Notes: generated from the sequence alone by a model not told the origin. Positions 1-9,267 are shown, counted from the first letter of the stretch. The stretch: 40,987 bases of DNA from Bacillota bacterium (GCA_030024085.1 JASEJE010000021.1:1-40987); one strand, 5' to 3'. Made by a program: numbers and translations.

Positions 1-1
1 A

Positions 2-1114
2 CAAAACGTGCTCAATGTACCTGTGATGATGTGCCCTTGCTGATGTGCTCCTGTCGGTGTGGCCTGTTAAGGTATAGCCCTGGAGTTCAAAAAGCGTTTC
101 CCCGAAATGTACGACGATTACGCGAGGCGTTGCGCTGCCGGGGAAGTCCGTCTTGGGCAGCCGTACCTGTTCCGCCGGCCGGTGCTTCCGTGGATTCTGA
201 ACTTCCCGACCAAGGGTCACTGGCGTTCTGTTGCACGCCTGTCGGACATCGTTCGCGGACTGGAATACCTGACCAGACACTATAAGGAATGGGGAATCAC
301 ATCCCTTGCTGTTCCTCCGCTTGGGTGCGGCCACGGGCAGCTTGACTGGGCCGTGGTCGGTCCAACTCTTCAGCGTTATCTCAACCTCCTCGACATCCCG
401 GTCGAGCTATACGTACCTCAGAGCACCGGCCCGGACATGTGTGACACGGAATGTACGGGAGACGCACACTCACATCAGAGAAAACTGGTGGACAAGGGTG
501 GGCTGCCACCAAGGATAGAGCCCGGCCATGTGGCTCTCGTTGAGATCCTGGCCAGAATCGAAAGCGAACCGTATCACTGGCCTGTGGGACGGACGACGTT
601 TCAGAAGATCGCCTATTTCGCAACCATGTCTGGGCTACCAACTGGGCTGGAATACGAGCCTGGAAGCTACGGACCGTTCATCCCGGCACTTAAGCGCCTC
701 ATGACCTCGCTCGTAAACAACGGCCTCGTCGAGGAACGTGAGGTCGGGCGAATGTTTAGGATCACAGTAGGGCCGAGCTATGCAAGCGCTCGTCGAGCTC
801 ACGCGGCGGAGCTGTCAAGGTGGCTGTCTGTCATTGATAGGGTTGCGGATCTCTTCCTACGCATGAACACCCGTCAGGCCGAGATTGCAGCAAGCGTACA
901 TTACGCTGCACGGGCCCTCACTAACGGTTCGGAACACAAGCCCTCGGAGTCTCAGGTTCTCGCTATGGTCACGGAGTGGAAGCAACGAAGGTATCCCCCT
1001 CTCGATAGGCAAGCAATCGCAGATTCGATTCGCAATCTTGCTGCGCTTGGATGGCTGGAAGTTACGCCTAGTCCTGACCTACCTCTGGACGAACCGCCTG
1101 AGTTCCGCACCTGA
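2..1114 (+). pseudogene. darG: darG-like antitoxin (macro domain + C-terminal helical domain), 5' end broken
   Basis: This is a macro-domain ADP-ribosylglycohydrolase antitoxin of the DarTG type, which reverses DarT-made ADP-ribosylation of thymidine in DNA. Read in the frame starting at base 2, the start matches the family (NVLNVPV, then VGV, then GIALEFKKRFPE, then the hallmark NFPTKGHWR and PPLGCGHGQLDW). The substrate loop between is corrupted, with in-frame stops TGA at 41-43 and TAA at 68-70 where the family has a conserved Lys. The spacing to the family pattern is preserved without an indel. The first usable ATG is at 107, which would lack the first strands of the macro domain. The lysine of FPTK matches by position the catalytic Lys reported for Thermus DarG (from memory). 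The C-terminal ~180 residues resemble the helical SocA/DUF4065-like tail. The partner darT would lie left of the window and cannot be seen. A base-calling artefact is an alternative to true decay. Confidence 0.72.
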
Positions 1115-1228
1115 AGCGTCCGAGCGGACCGCCGTCCCCTCCTCCACGTGAAGCGTCCGGGCGGGCGGCCTTCCCCCCTCCTCTATCTGAAGCAAGCGCC
1201 CGAGCGGACCGCCGTCCCCCCTCCTCCT
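1112..1228. repeat. three imperfect ~38-bp direct repeats after darG
   Basis: Three head-to-tail copies begin at 1112, 1149 and 1188. Each starts with TGAAGC, followed by a GTCCGAGCGGACC-type segment and a CCGTCCCC-CCTCCTC pyrimidine run. The first copy includes the stop codon of the darG frame. The rest of the gap up to the hydrolase start at 1394 shows no recognisable gene. Confidence 0.75.
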
Positions 1229-1393
1229 GCCCCATCAGCCAGCGCGGCACATATCCGACAACCAAGCATTCTCTGGCGCTTCCCTGTATCTGGGCCGCGA
1301 GCGCCATCCCCAGAGCGAAGCTCTTCTGCTGAAGGAATTGGCCGGGCTCTGCTGAACGTCACAACGAAGCGAGACATTCCAGGAGGGGTAGAC

Positions 1394-2368
1394 ATGCTGA
1401 CCACGAGAGAGCCCATCAGCTTTGTGAACGAGGGGCAGAAGCTCATAGGTGTCCTTCATCGTCCGGTTGCGGCATACCGGGACAAGATCCCGGCGGTCGT
1501 CCTCTTCCACGGGTTCACGGGAACCAAGGTCGAACGCCACCGCATCTTTGTCAAAGCTGCGGAGGCGCTGGCACGCGAGGGAATCGCCGCCTTGAGGTTC
1601 GATTTCCGTGGCTCGGGCGACAGCGAGGGGGATTTCGAGGATATGACTCTCCCGGGAGAGATCTCGGACGCCAGGGTTTCGCTAGACTACGTGTCCGGCG
1701 TTCCAGGGGTGGACGGGAACAACATCGGGATACTCGGCCTCAGCATGGGCGGGGCTGTCGCCGCGTCGGTCAGCGACGATCCGAGAGTCAGGTCGGTGGT
1801 AATGTGGTCGGCGGTGGCGGCCTTGGAGAGGACATTCATGGATGCTCTGAGGCCGGGCATGTGGCAGGAAATCTCCGGCGTCGGGGGCGCGGAAAGGTCG
1901 GGACGGGCGACCCCAAATGGAGCCCATGAGGCAGACAGAGCGGATGGATCGAGTGGAGCGAACGGAGCAAGTGGAGCGGATGGAGAGGAGCGAGAGAATG
2001 GCAGGCATCCTGAGGGATCGGGTAACGTCCAGATACCCGCGTTCGCGATACCGCGCAGAGTGGATGTGAAGGGCAACGTGGTTGGAAGGGAGTTCATACT
2101 GACCCTCACTGACGCGAGACCGCTGGAGACTGTGCGGAGGTGCAAGGCTCCGGTCCTCGTGATCCACGGCGACCGCGACGAATCGGTTCCAGTCAGTCAT
2201 AGCGCGATGTATGAGAGGGCGATAAAGGAAGCAGGCGTAACCGTCGAGGTGCACATAGTCGCGGGGGCTGACCATACCTTCAATTCGGCGGTATGGGAGG
2301 CCGAAGTGATAAGCAAGACGGTCGAGTGGTTCAAGAGAAGCCTGCTGCAGCAGTACGGCGGGCGGTAA
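1394..2368 (+). CDS. alpha/beta hydrolase (dienelactone hydrolase / acyl-peptidase type)
   Basis: A 324-residue serine hydrolase, probably cytoplasmic since no signal peptide is seen. ATG 1394 is preferred because AGGAGGGG sits at 1381-1387; upstream in-frame codons lack a site. It shows the oxyanion motif HGF (about residue 39), nucleophile elbow GLSMGG (Ser about 117), acid in GDRDES (about 260) and His in ADHTF (about 293), in canonical order. Substrate is unknown; the family includes esterases and peptidases. Odd feature: residues about 162-212 in the cap region are a Gly/Ala/Ser/Asp low-complexity stretch encoded by near-perfect 9-bp DNA repeats of the form NNTGGAGCN (1930-1990), absent from ordinary family members. 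The gene stands alone on the plus strand. Confidence 0.88.
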   Translation: MLTTREPISFVNEGQKLIGVLHRPVAAYRDKIPAVVLFHGFTGTKVERHRIFVKAAEALAREGIAALRFDFRGSGDSEGDFEDMTLPGEISDARVSLDYVSGVPGVDGNNIGILGLSMGGAVAASVSDDPRVRSVVMWSAVAALERTFMDALRPGMWQEISGVGGAERSGRATPNGAHEADRADGSSGANGASGADGEERENGRHPEGSGNVQIPAFAIPRRVDVKGNVVGREFILTLTDARPLETVRRCKAPVLVIHGDRDESVPVSHSAMYERAIKEAGVTVEVHIVAGADHTFNSAVWEAEVISKTVEWFKRSLLQQYGGR

Positions 2369-2552
2369 GGCTAATGGCCACCGCGCGTGGCCCGGCGGGC
2401 GGCACGGCCGGCGGCTACGACCGACGGCAGCGCGGGGGACGCTCGCGGAGGACGGTCGCGGGGGACGCCGAGGACACCTCACGGCATCCGACCACCACCC
2501 AGACTGCTTTGACAGGTGATGGTTTTGACTTGTTGAAGAGGATGCGGGCCTG

Positions 2553-2584
2553 TGCGATGACGGCCGTCTGCGATGACGGCCGTC
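2553..2584. repeat. exact 16-bp tandem duplication
   Basis: TGCGATGACGGCCGTC occurs twice in direct succession (2553-2568 and 2569-2584). It lies in the gap 2369-2722 between the hydrolase and the isochorismatase gene; otherwise nothing recognisable is seen in that gap. Confidence 0.8.
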
Positions 2585-2722
2585 CGACCAGCGCTTGCAT
2601 CGGACGCCGCCGGGCCGAGCCTCGCGGCGCAGGTGAGGCGTGTGCCGTTAATCGGACGCGGCCTCGTAACCGCAACCAACGACTGCACCCATGTTAGTGT
2701 ACAGGAGGAGGCATCGAATTGT

Positions 2723-3403
2723 ATGGGCGGGCGGCATTTTAGTGAAGACGAGGTCTTGCGCCTTGCGATGCAGGCATATACGAACGGAGAAGCGAGCTTT
2801 CCTATTGTAGCATCAGACAGCGCGCTGCTAGTAATCGACATGCAGGACGAGTTTGTTCGTCCTGGATGGAGTCCGTTTTGGGTGCCCGAGGCCACCCGAC
2901 AAGTACCGAGAATCAGGTCCCTAATCGAGGGATGCCGACGTCTCCAAATCCCCGTCATATATACAGTTTTCTCTCGGACGCATAACTTCCTGGATCGGCC
3001 GAAGAGTGGCAAGACTATGCCGAACAGATATGAAGGCATTCCAAGCAATCCAGCATGGTTCCGTGAGGGACGAATTTGGCATGAGTTGGCGCCATGTGCT
3101 GACGACATCGTTGTCCATAAGCCGTCATATGGCGCGTTCTTCGATACCCCCCTTGAAACGATTCTACGAAACATGGAGCGAAACACCGTTATCATCTCTG
3201 GCACATTAACCAACTTCTGTTGCGGGATGACGGCGCGCCAGGGTTACGAGCGTGGGTTCTATGTCGTTTTCGGTAGCGACGTGACTGCTACAGACGATCC
3301 CCGGTTGCAGGAGGCCGAACTTCAAGTACTGCGGAAAGGATTTGCGAGGGTGCTCTCTGCGTCAGAGATCCTAGACTGCCTGGAGGGTACTGCCGAGGCT
3401 TGA
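2723..3403 (+). CDS. isochorismatase-family cysteine hydrolase
   Basis: A 226-residue cytoplasmic amidohydrolase-type enzyme. ATG 2723 follows AGGAGGAG at 2703-2710. The fold's catalytic triad is visible: Asp39 in LLVIDMQDEF, Lys about 133 in VVHKPSYGAF, and Cys about 166 in GTLTNFCCGMTA, with the cis-peptide motif GTLTN before the Cys. The family contains nicotinamidases, N-carbamoylsarcosine amidases, ureidoacrylate and biuret hydrolases; the sequence alone does not choose the substrate. An N-terminal extension of about 30 residues precedes the core. Base composition is more AT-rich than the neighbours, hinting at separate acquisition. No operon partner is evident. Confidence 0.88.
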   Translation: MGGRHFSEDEVLRLAMQAYTNGEASFPIVASDSALLVIDMQDEFVRPGWSPFWVPEATRQVPRIRSLIEGCRRLQIPVIYTVFSRTHNFLDRPKSGKTMPNRYEGIPSNPAWFREGRIWHELAPCADDIVVHKPSYGAFFDTPLETILRNMERNTVIISGTLTNFCCGMTARQGYERGFYVVFGSDVTATDDPRLQEAELQVLRKGFARVLSASEILDCLEGTAEA

Positions 3404-3709
3404 TATGCGTATCCAGACGGCAGAATGTGTCGCCAATCACGAACTTGGCCTCCTGGATTTCACCGGGTGGTAACATCATCGAGGACCCCCCGTGAACACG
3501 CTCGGTACGTGGCAAAGAGCAGAATTTCACGTCAGTATACCACATCCGCCGCGCCGAGCGGCAAGATCGTCGCCAGCGACACCGACACCGGGCGGGCCGC
3601 AATCGGGGAGGCTCGGGATCATGCTTTTCGCCACGCGCGGCTTATGAGTTCGCGCTTAGTTATCTATAAGAGCCACGCCTCCCCGGCGAGTGACTCGGCC
3701 AGCCGCTTG

Positions 3710-3737
3710 TTGACAATTTGCCACCCCATGATATGAT
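3710..3737 (+). promoter_or_regulatory. sigma-A-type promoter ahead of the AAA ATPase
   Basis: TTGACA (3710-3715), a 16-bp spacer and TATGAT (3732-3737) form a near-consensus vegetative promoter pointing at the gene starting at 3870. Just downstream, AGCATT and AATGCT form a small inverted pair around 3744-3766 that could be an operator. The remainder of the gap 3404-3869 shows no gene. Confidence 0.6.
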
Positions 3738-3869
3738 AGATGCAAGCATTATTCTCATCGCAATGCTAATAATGTTACCGGGGCACCCTTCAACGCGGGG
3801 CGCTGCAAACATCCAGCGTGGTCTGGCAGTAGTTCCGGCGGCGCCGCCAGCACCAGGAGGTGGACGTCC

Positions 3870-5291
3870 GTGGACCTCTGGAAGGAAAACATCGCCGTCA
3901 TTCGCGAGCAGAACCCTTGGTGGGTTTCGGGCACGGTCCCCGCAGATCTCGTTGGCACGGTCCGCAGAGTCCACTACGAGCACATCCTCGAGCACCTCGC
4001 GAGCCAGCGCGAGGTCCTGCTTCTCGAGGGGCCACGCCGGGTAGGCAAGACCACGCTCATCTACCAGGTCATAAGTCGCCTTCTGTCATCGGTCAAGCCG
4101 GACCACGTCCTGTACGTGTCCGTGGACGATCCTTACCTCAACAGAGAGACCTTGTTCAGAGATATCCAGGACTACTTCGAGGAGTTCGTTGCCAGGCGCG
4201 ATCTCCGGAGCACGCACGAGACATTCTACGTGTTCCTCGACGAGGTCACAGCCCTTGAGGGCTGGGAGCTTTTCGTCAAGCGCTACTACGACCTCAGGTT
4301 CCCCTTCCGGTTCGTGTGCACGAGCTCGGCAGCGGCATTCCTGAAGAAGCGGTCGCGCGAGAGCCTGGCTGGCCGGATATCCGCGATCCAGGTTTATCCA
4401 TTCTGTCTCTCGGAAGTGATGGGGCTCCGGGGTATGGAAGAGAGCCTGGTGAAGGCCCACGCCCGGCTGCGCGACCTCTGGGCGGCCTTCTACAGAGACC
4501 TCGACGTCGCGCGGCTTCACGCCGACCTGCAGGACGCGGAGAGGGAGTTCGGGCCGGTCCTCCTGGATGACCTACCGGTGAGGCTCTACCTTCTTGAGGG
4601 CGGGTTTCCCGAGTACATACTCGCCGGATCCGAGCGCTACAAGCACCGCTATTTCCTGGAGAGCGTCGTCGAGAGGACCCTTTTCCACGACATCGGGCCG
4701 GTCTTCGGGACAACCGACCTGCACCTGCTTCAGAGGTTGTTCCTTTACAGCAACAACCAGAGCGGGGCGCTCATGAACATCTCCGAGGCGTCCAGGAACC
4801 TGGGCGCGCCCTATTCGACGGTGGCAAGCTATCTCCGCTGCCTCGGCGCGGCGGGGCTGCTGTACCTGCTGCCGAAGTTCGCCGCCTCCGTGGAGGCTGA
4901 GGCGAGGTCGCTGGAGCGGGTGTATGCGGTAGACCCGGGGCTCTACCTCTCGCTTGCGCGGGTGCGGCCTGCCGACCTGGACCGCACGGGCGAATGGGGG
5001 CGCCTCGCCGAGATCGGTGTGCTTGCGGAGCTCAAGCGCCACGACCTCCGGGACATCCACTACTGGAGGGAGAGGGACCGCGAGGTGGACTTCGTCGTGG
5101 AGCGGAGCGGCGCCCTGCTTGCCATCGAGGTCAAGTTCAGGACAGACCCGCTTGACCGCGAGGGCCTTCGCGGCCTCGAGCACTTCACGCGCAGGTTCTC
5201 ACCGGACGCTCGCATCATCGTGAGCCGGGACACGCACAAGCTCCACGACGAGCGGACGCTCGTCGTGCCGCTGCGGCTGTTTCTAGGGTAG
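3870..5291 (+). CDS. AAA ATPase with DUF4143 C-terminal domain
   Basis: A 473-residue ATPase of the AAA_14/DUF4143 class, a widespread family in accessory regions whose role is poorly defined. GTG 3870 is chosen because AGGAGG lies nine bases upstream (3855-3860). Walker A is GPRRVGKTT (residues about 53-61); Walker B is FYVFLDEV (about 119-126). A sensor-like TSS follows. The middle contains a winged-helix-like segment (NISEASRNLGAPYSTVASYL). The C-terminus has the DUF4143 nuclease-like signature EVDFVVER followed by LLAIEVKF, a D-ExK arrangement reminiscent of restriction-endonuclease folds; whether it cleaves DNA is unknown. It is monocistronic with its own promoter. GTAGTC/GACTAC at 5289-5329 followed by TTTGTC is a weak terminator candidate. 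Confidence 0.85.
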   Translation: MDLWKENIAVIREQNPWWVSGTVPADLVGTVRRVHYEHILEHLASQREVLLLEGPRRVGKTTLIYQVISRLLSSVKPDHVLYVSVDDPYLNRETLFRDIQDYFEEFVARRDLRSTHETFYVFLDEVTALEGWELFVKRYYDLRFPFRFVCTSSAAAFLKKRSRESLAGRISAIQVYPFCLSEVMGLRGMEESLVKAHARLRDLWAAFYRDLDVARLHADLQDAEREFGPVLLDDLPVRLYLLEGGFPEYILAGSERYKHRYFLESVVERTLFHDIGPVFGTTDLHLLQRLFLYSNNQSGALMNISEASRNLGAPYSTVASYLRCLGAAGLLYLLPKFAASVEAEARSLERVYAVDPGLYLSLARVRPADLDRTGEWGRLAEIGVLAELKRHDLRDIHYWRERDREVDFVVERSGALLAIEVKFRTDPLDREGLRGLEHFTRRFSPDARIIVSRDTHKLHDERTLVVPLRLFLG

Positions 5292-5331
5292 TCGCCCTTG
5301 CCCGCCGCCGTCGGCACGTGGGACTACTTTG

Positions 5332-5690
5332 TCACATACCAAATGCCCCGGCCTCGTGGGCGAAGAAGGCACCAATCGCAACGACGAGAGAGTGCAGCCG
5401 CTCGTCGGCCTTCGAGTGACTGAGGAACCCCTCCGGCTCATCCAGGATTCCCCATCTGTGATGACCTGTCATGGAGTCCTTGCCGTATCTCCTCGGCCCA
5501 CTTGACGATCTCCTCAATGCGCGCCCTCAGTTTTTCCTCGGTCAAGGACTCATTGTTAACGTAGCTCCATATGTCTGAGTTAAGGCTTCGTACCTCAGCC
5601 ATGAACATAGGGTCGATCTCCACGTCGAGCCACTCACATTTCGATAACGGCGATGGTCCGCTCGCTTACCTCGGTGACACGGAGCGCCTG
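5332..5690 (-). pseudogene. possible frameshifted remnant of an unknown small gene
   Basis: Three short minus-strand segments in different frames read as plausible protein: TEVSERTIAVIEM (about 5635-5690), then an acidic helical piece with EVRSLNSDIW and EEIVKWAEEI (5438-5623), then EPEGFLSHSKADERLHSLVV (5332-5460). Joined by frame changes they would give a protein of about 110 residues. I recognise no family. It could be a decayed gene or chance; no single frame spans it. Confidence 0.25.
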
Positions 5691-5724
5691 ACATTGCGGG
5701 ACTGGTATTGACCCTCACCCACAC

Positions 5725-5820
5725 ATGGGAACTGTGAAGAGCCGGATCCACAAGGGCCTGAGGAATCTTCGGGCACGACTTCGCGAACAGGGCATAACAG
5801 GGGCCGAGGGGGAGGAGTAG
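5725..5820 (+). pseudogene. C-terminal remnant of an ECF sigma factor (region 4.2)
   Basis: The 31-residue frame beginning MGTVKSRIHKGLRNLRARL matches the end of ECF sigma factors, where the region 4 helix-turn-helix ends in P-x-GTVKSR followed by a basic helix. The upstream bases do not continue the homology, so regions 2 and most of 4 are missing. It stops at 5818-5820, just before the anti-sigma gene, the usual sigma/anti-sigma order. Confidence 0.65.
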
Positions 5821-5963
5821 AATTGGGAGGCTCCCGAATTCGAGACCGGAAAACGACAGACGGCGCCGCACGGGGAGGCCACGCCGAGAGCACAGGTTCC
5901 CCCCGGCGCGGCCTGCAGATCACCCACCTGCAGATCACGCGTCCGGCGAGGGCCGTCCATCAT

Positions 5964-6488
5964 ATGGTCCATCGGAGGGTCCGGCACATGCTTGAGATCT
6001 ACGCAGCGGGTGGTGGACTTGGCTCCGAGGACGAGCACCTCGTCGAAAAGCACGTTGCCGAATGTGCCACATGCGCCCGCGACCTGCGCGAGATCTCGGA
6101 TCTCGCGGCTTCGCTCCGGGCCATGCCATTCCCTGAGCCGTCCATGAAGCCTGGGGAAATCGTCGCAAACGTGCTGGCGCGGTCGCGTGCGGAGGGGGAC
6201 GCCGCCGCCTCTGGTTCCACCGCCAGCGCCCCGGCTGCGGTCATGGGCCGCAACTGCATGGGCCTGCAACGTCTGTGGTGGGCGGAGTATGTAGCGCTGG
6301 TTGCAGGGTTCGTCATAAGCCTTGCGCTCGTTGCGCCGAGGATTTGGTTGCCGGTGGGCCTGCTCAGGCCTGGTCTCTGCACGATCGTCTCACAGGTGCT
6401 GACAATGTTCGTGGCGGCTCTTCCGATCGTGCTTCTCTGGGGAATCAGGACCGGCATCAAGCGCCTCCGGGAGGAGGCGGCATTCTGA
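5964..6488 (+). CDS. zinc-finger anti-sigma factor, membrane-anchored
   Basis: Probable ZAS-type anti-sigma factor of 174 residues. The N-terminal helical zinc domain has MLEIYAAGGGLGSEDEH followed by HVAECATC (H-x3-C-x2-C), the zf-HC2 signature. After a linker come two hydrophobic segments, YVALVAGFVISLALVAP and VLTMFVAALPIVLLWGI, so the protein should sit in the cytoplasmic membrane. ATG 5964 is chosen because the family begins just before the MxxxYxxG segment; an in-frame TTG at 5823 would add 47 residues of unrelated sequence. Its sigma partner is reduced to the fragment at 5725-5820, so the regulator may be orphaned. Confidence 0.7.
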   Translation: MVHRRVRHMLEIYAAGGGLGSEDEHLVEKHVAECATCARDLREISDLAASLRAMPFPEPSMKPGEIVANVLARSRAEGDAAASGSTASAPAAVMGRNCMGLQRLWWAEYVALVAGFVISLALVAPRIWLPVGLLRPGLCTIVSQVLTMFVAALPIVLLWGIRTGIKRLREEAAF

Positions 6489-6490
6489 CT

Positions 6491-7285
6491 ATGAGCGGTC
6501 GGCAGCCCTGCGAGGAGGGAGATGCTCGAGTTAGCGCCGCGGTTCGGGTCCAGGACGAGGGCCAGGCCGGGGCTCAAACGGGGGTCGAGGGTCAGGGTTG
6601 GGATAGGACCGGGAGCCAGAACGCGCCACCGGCCCCGACCAGAGCCACGACCAAGGCAAGGGCAAGGGCCAAGGCCAGGGCCCAGTCGGAACCGAACGAC
6701 CGCTGGAGACGATTGACAATCGCGAAGCGTTGGGTTGCGGTCGCGGGGGTCCTTTGCTTCCTTGATGTGGCAGTTGTAGGGATCTTCTTCGAACGCATCT
6801 TTCGTTACCTGCCTGTGACGTCGGCCAACTTATGCGCATACCAGCTGGCTGGTCTTATTCGACACGATGCTGACAGGTCGGACGTCAAAGATCTCGTGGC
6901 GACATGGAAGAGGATCTGCCCGGACATCCTCGTGGCGCTCGTTGTAGATGGAAACGGGCGGGTCGTCCTCGGTAATCATGGACTGTACGAGAGCCTGTCG
7001 GCAACGGAGAACATGCGGTTGTTTGCAGGGCTACTCCTAGATTCTGCTCAGCTTGGAGAGCATAGGATAAGAGAGATGCTCACCCTCACGGGTCTTTGGG
7101 ATAGACGGAACGACAGAGTCGCGGGCTTCTCCAAGGGAATGAAGCAGCAACTTGCAGTTGCAAGAGCGCTCTTGAACAACCCACGATGGAGATGCGTTCT
7201 TTGTCTGGGCGCCTTTGGTCTCACAGGCCTTGCAGCAACCCGGGTGCCGAGGGAGCGTCTCAGCGGAGTGTTAGACTGGGACTGA
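6491..7285 (+). pseudogene. chimeric frame: sensor-like membrane segment joined to part of an ABC ATPase
   Basis: A 264-residue open frame starts two bases after the anti-sigma stop. Residues about 15-65 are low complexity (KARARAKARAQ, from 6-bp DNA repeats). A transmembrane segment (VAVAGVLCFLDVAVVGIFF) precedes an extracytoplasmic-looking piece ending in ILVALVVDGNGRVVLG, as in membrane sensors. At about 6980 the sequence turns into the helical part of an ABC ATPase: GLYESLSATENMRLFAGLL, then the signature-like FSKGMKQQLAVARALLNNP. It then ends in unrelated residues. Walker A and Walker B are both absent, so it cannot be a working ATPase. I infer a recombination junction or deletion joining two genes. 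Confidence 0.6.
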
Positions 7286-7500
7286 GCCGCCAATTCGCGG
7301 ATTAGCGGGATGGCACTGACTGGTATAGTCGGCCATAGATAGCCAACCTCAAAGTTGAACGAACATCATGCTGTCTCTCTGTGCGCTCGCAAACCGCGAC
7401 CTCCTTTGCAGTGCACGGTCTGATTTCGAGCTTGGTCATCTATAGGTATTCACTTCCCGCGGCACCTCGGTACCATGTACCTTGCTCGGAGGGATATAGC

Positions 7501-9267
7501 GTGGATCGAATCTATTGGTACGTCGGTAGGTACGCCAGATACCTGATGGTCATGATGCTGGTTATTGCAGCACAAACACTGCTCACGTTTCTCGGGCCCA
7601 TCCTTGTACGGAGCATGTTACAATACGCTCAGGTAGGCAACGTGCAAGGCATCAAGCTATCCTTTGCCCAGTTCGTCGGCGCCTTTGTAGCCCTCTACGC
7701 GTTCAAGATCGCATATGATTTCTTATATGTCCGCTTTTCGTTCAGACTGAAGTCAACCGAGAGCAGGAACCTATTCGATAAGCTCCTGCGTGTCAGGTAT
7801 GGATTCCTTCGGAAGCTCGACCCATCCTATTTCGTGAACCGGCTCAAGGAAACCGTTGACCATGTCTTCAAGCTTGTGGGGGACAATGTTCCTCGGGCTG
7901 CCATCTCTCTGACGAGCATCCTGGTTTCCCTGTACCTGGTTCTGAGGATTAACATGTGGTTTTTGCTGCTGTTCGTCGTGCTGCTTCCTTTGAGCTACAT
8001 TTCGTACAGGCTCCTGAACATGAAACTGATGGAGGCCAGTAAGGACCTTCAGAGGGTATGTGCCGAGAACTTCAAGGACATTGTCAACATCGTCAGGAAC
8101 GTCGAGGACATCAAGCAACTCCACAACTATGGAGTGTTCACGCACCTGATAGGTACACGCGTGGACAAGGTCGAGCGCAAGAACAACGAGGTCTTCCTAT
8201 ATGCTCGGGTTGCCTCTGAACTGATCGACTTCGCGATAAACCTCGTCAAAAACGGTGTGCTTCTATTGTCCATTTACCTGCACGTCACTGCACGTATCAG
8301 CTTCGCCGATGTCATGTTCATCAGCCTTGTCCTGGCGATCTACTTCCAGGCTTTATCTGACCTGAACGCGACAAACCTTAGCCTGCGCGACGTGCGTGCT
8401 GCGCTTGCCTTCGTTTCAAGCGAAGTGTTATCGCAACAGGAAGACGATCACGGACAAAACGTGCTCGACGAGGTCAAGCACATACAACTCGCGGTGGAAG
8501 GCTTCAGCTACGGGGGCGATCGACCTGTCCTCAATGAAGTCCGCCTGGACATCGTACCAGGCGACAGAATAAGCATTGTAGGTCAGACCGGATGCGGGAA
8601 AACGACGCTGGTCAAGCTGCTGACCAGGTTGTACGATGCCGACCACATAGCCATCAACGGGATCCCCATCCGCGAGTACACACTGGAGTCATTAAGGCAG
8701 AAGGTCTATCTAGTCACCCAGGACACAAGTCTGTTCCCCGGAACCATCCTGGACAATATCCTTATCGGCCTGGACGGAGTCGGCCTGGATGGATACAGCG
8801 ACGCGCGACTTGCAGAGGTGTGCTCTCTGCCTTTTCTCGAGGACCTTGTGAGCCTCCCGGAGGGGCTGGACACGCAGGTACGGAAGGGGGCCGCGAACCT
8901 ATCTGGGGGACAGAGACAGAAGATTGCCATTGCCAGAATGTTGATGCACGACCCGGACGTCATCATTTTCGATGAGTCTACGTCCGCGCTGGACAGCAAG
9001 TCCGAGAGCGAACTACTCGCCTCCATCATGCCCTTCATGGAAGGAAAGGCCATAATCACGATCTCGCACCGGCTGTCCACCATACGAGACGCTGATCGCA
9101 TTGTCGTAATGGACGGAGGAAAGATCGTAGAAGTAGGTTCCTTCGAGGAGCTGGTAGCGCAGTCCGCGAGGTTCAGGGATCTCTTTGCCCAGCAGATATA
9201 CTCAAGACGCCAGCGAATAGACCGTGAGGTGTCGGCACCGGTATATTCTGGCGTTGATGTGGGATAG
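7501..9267 (+). CDS. ABC exporter (transmembrane domain + ATPase), peptide/lipid type
   Basis: A 588-residue half-transporter of the MsbA/bacteriocin-export type; it would dimerise in the cytoplasmic membrane. GTG 7501 is supported by GGAGGG at 7488-7493; the longer frame from 7381 has no site. About six hydrophobic segments occupy residues 10-310. The nucleotide-binding domain has Walker A GQTGCGKTT (about 360-368), Q-loop VTQDTSLFPGTI, signature LSGGQRQ (about 466), Walker B DVIIFDES (about 486) and H-switch ISHRL (about 520), so it appears functional. No peptidase C39 domain is present. A SPASM-like radical-SAM fragment follows 75 bp downstream, suggesting a former modified-peptide export locus. 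The gap 7286-7500 holds no clear gene. Base composition is more AT-rich than the surroundings. Confidence 0.88.
   Translation: MDRIYWYVGRYARYLMVMMLVIAAQTLLTFLGPILVRSMLQYAQVGNVQGIKLSFAQFVGAFVALYAFKIAYDFLYVRFSFRLKSTESRNLFDKLLRVRYGFLRKLDPSYFVNRLKETVDHVFKLVGDNVPRAAISLTSILVSLYLVLRINMWFLLLFVVLLPLSYISYRLLNMKLMEASKDLQRVCAENFKDIVNIVRNVEDIKQLHNYGVFTHLIGTRVDKVERKNNEVFLYARVASELIDFAINLVKNGVLLLSIYLHVTARISFADVMFISLVLAIYFQALSDLNATNLSLRDVRAALAFVSSEVLSQQEDDHGQNVLDEVKHIQLAVEGFSYGGDRPVLNEVRLDIVPGDRISIVGQTGCGKTTLVKLLTRLYDADHIAINGIPIREYTLESLRQKVYLVTQDTSLFPGTILDNILIGLDGVGLDGYSDARLAEVCSLPFLEDLVSLPEGLDTQVRKGAANLSGGQRQKIAIARMLMHDPDVIIFDESTSALDSKSESELLASIMPFMEGKAIITISHRLSTIRDADRIVVMDGGKIVEVGSFEELVAQSARFRDLFAQQIYSRRQRIDREVSAPVYSGVDVG

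Noticed and set aside
1682-2482. Long minus-strand open frame opposite the alpha/beta hydrolase
   Set aside because: It has no domain signal and mirrors the GC-rich hydrolase gene, which has complete catalytic motifs and a ribosome site.
7309-7341. Ten-codon frame starting MALTGIVG as a RiPP leader or amidotransferase start
   Set aside because: It is too short, lacks a ribosome site, and has no supporting downstream homology.
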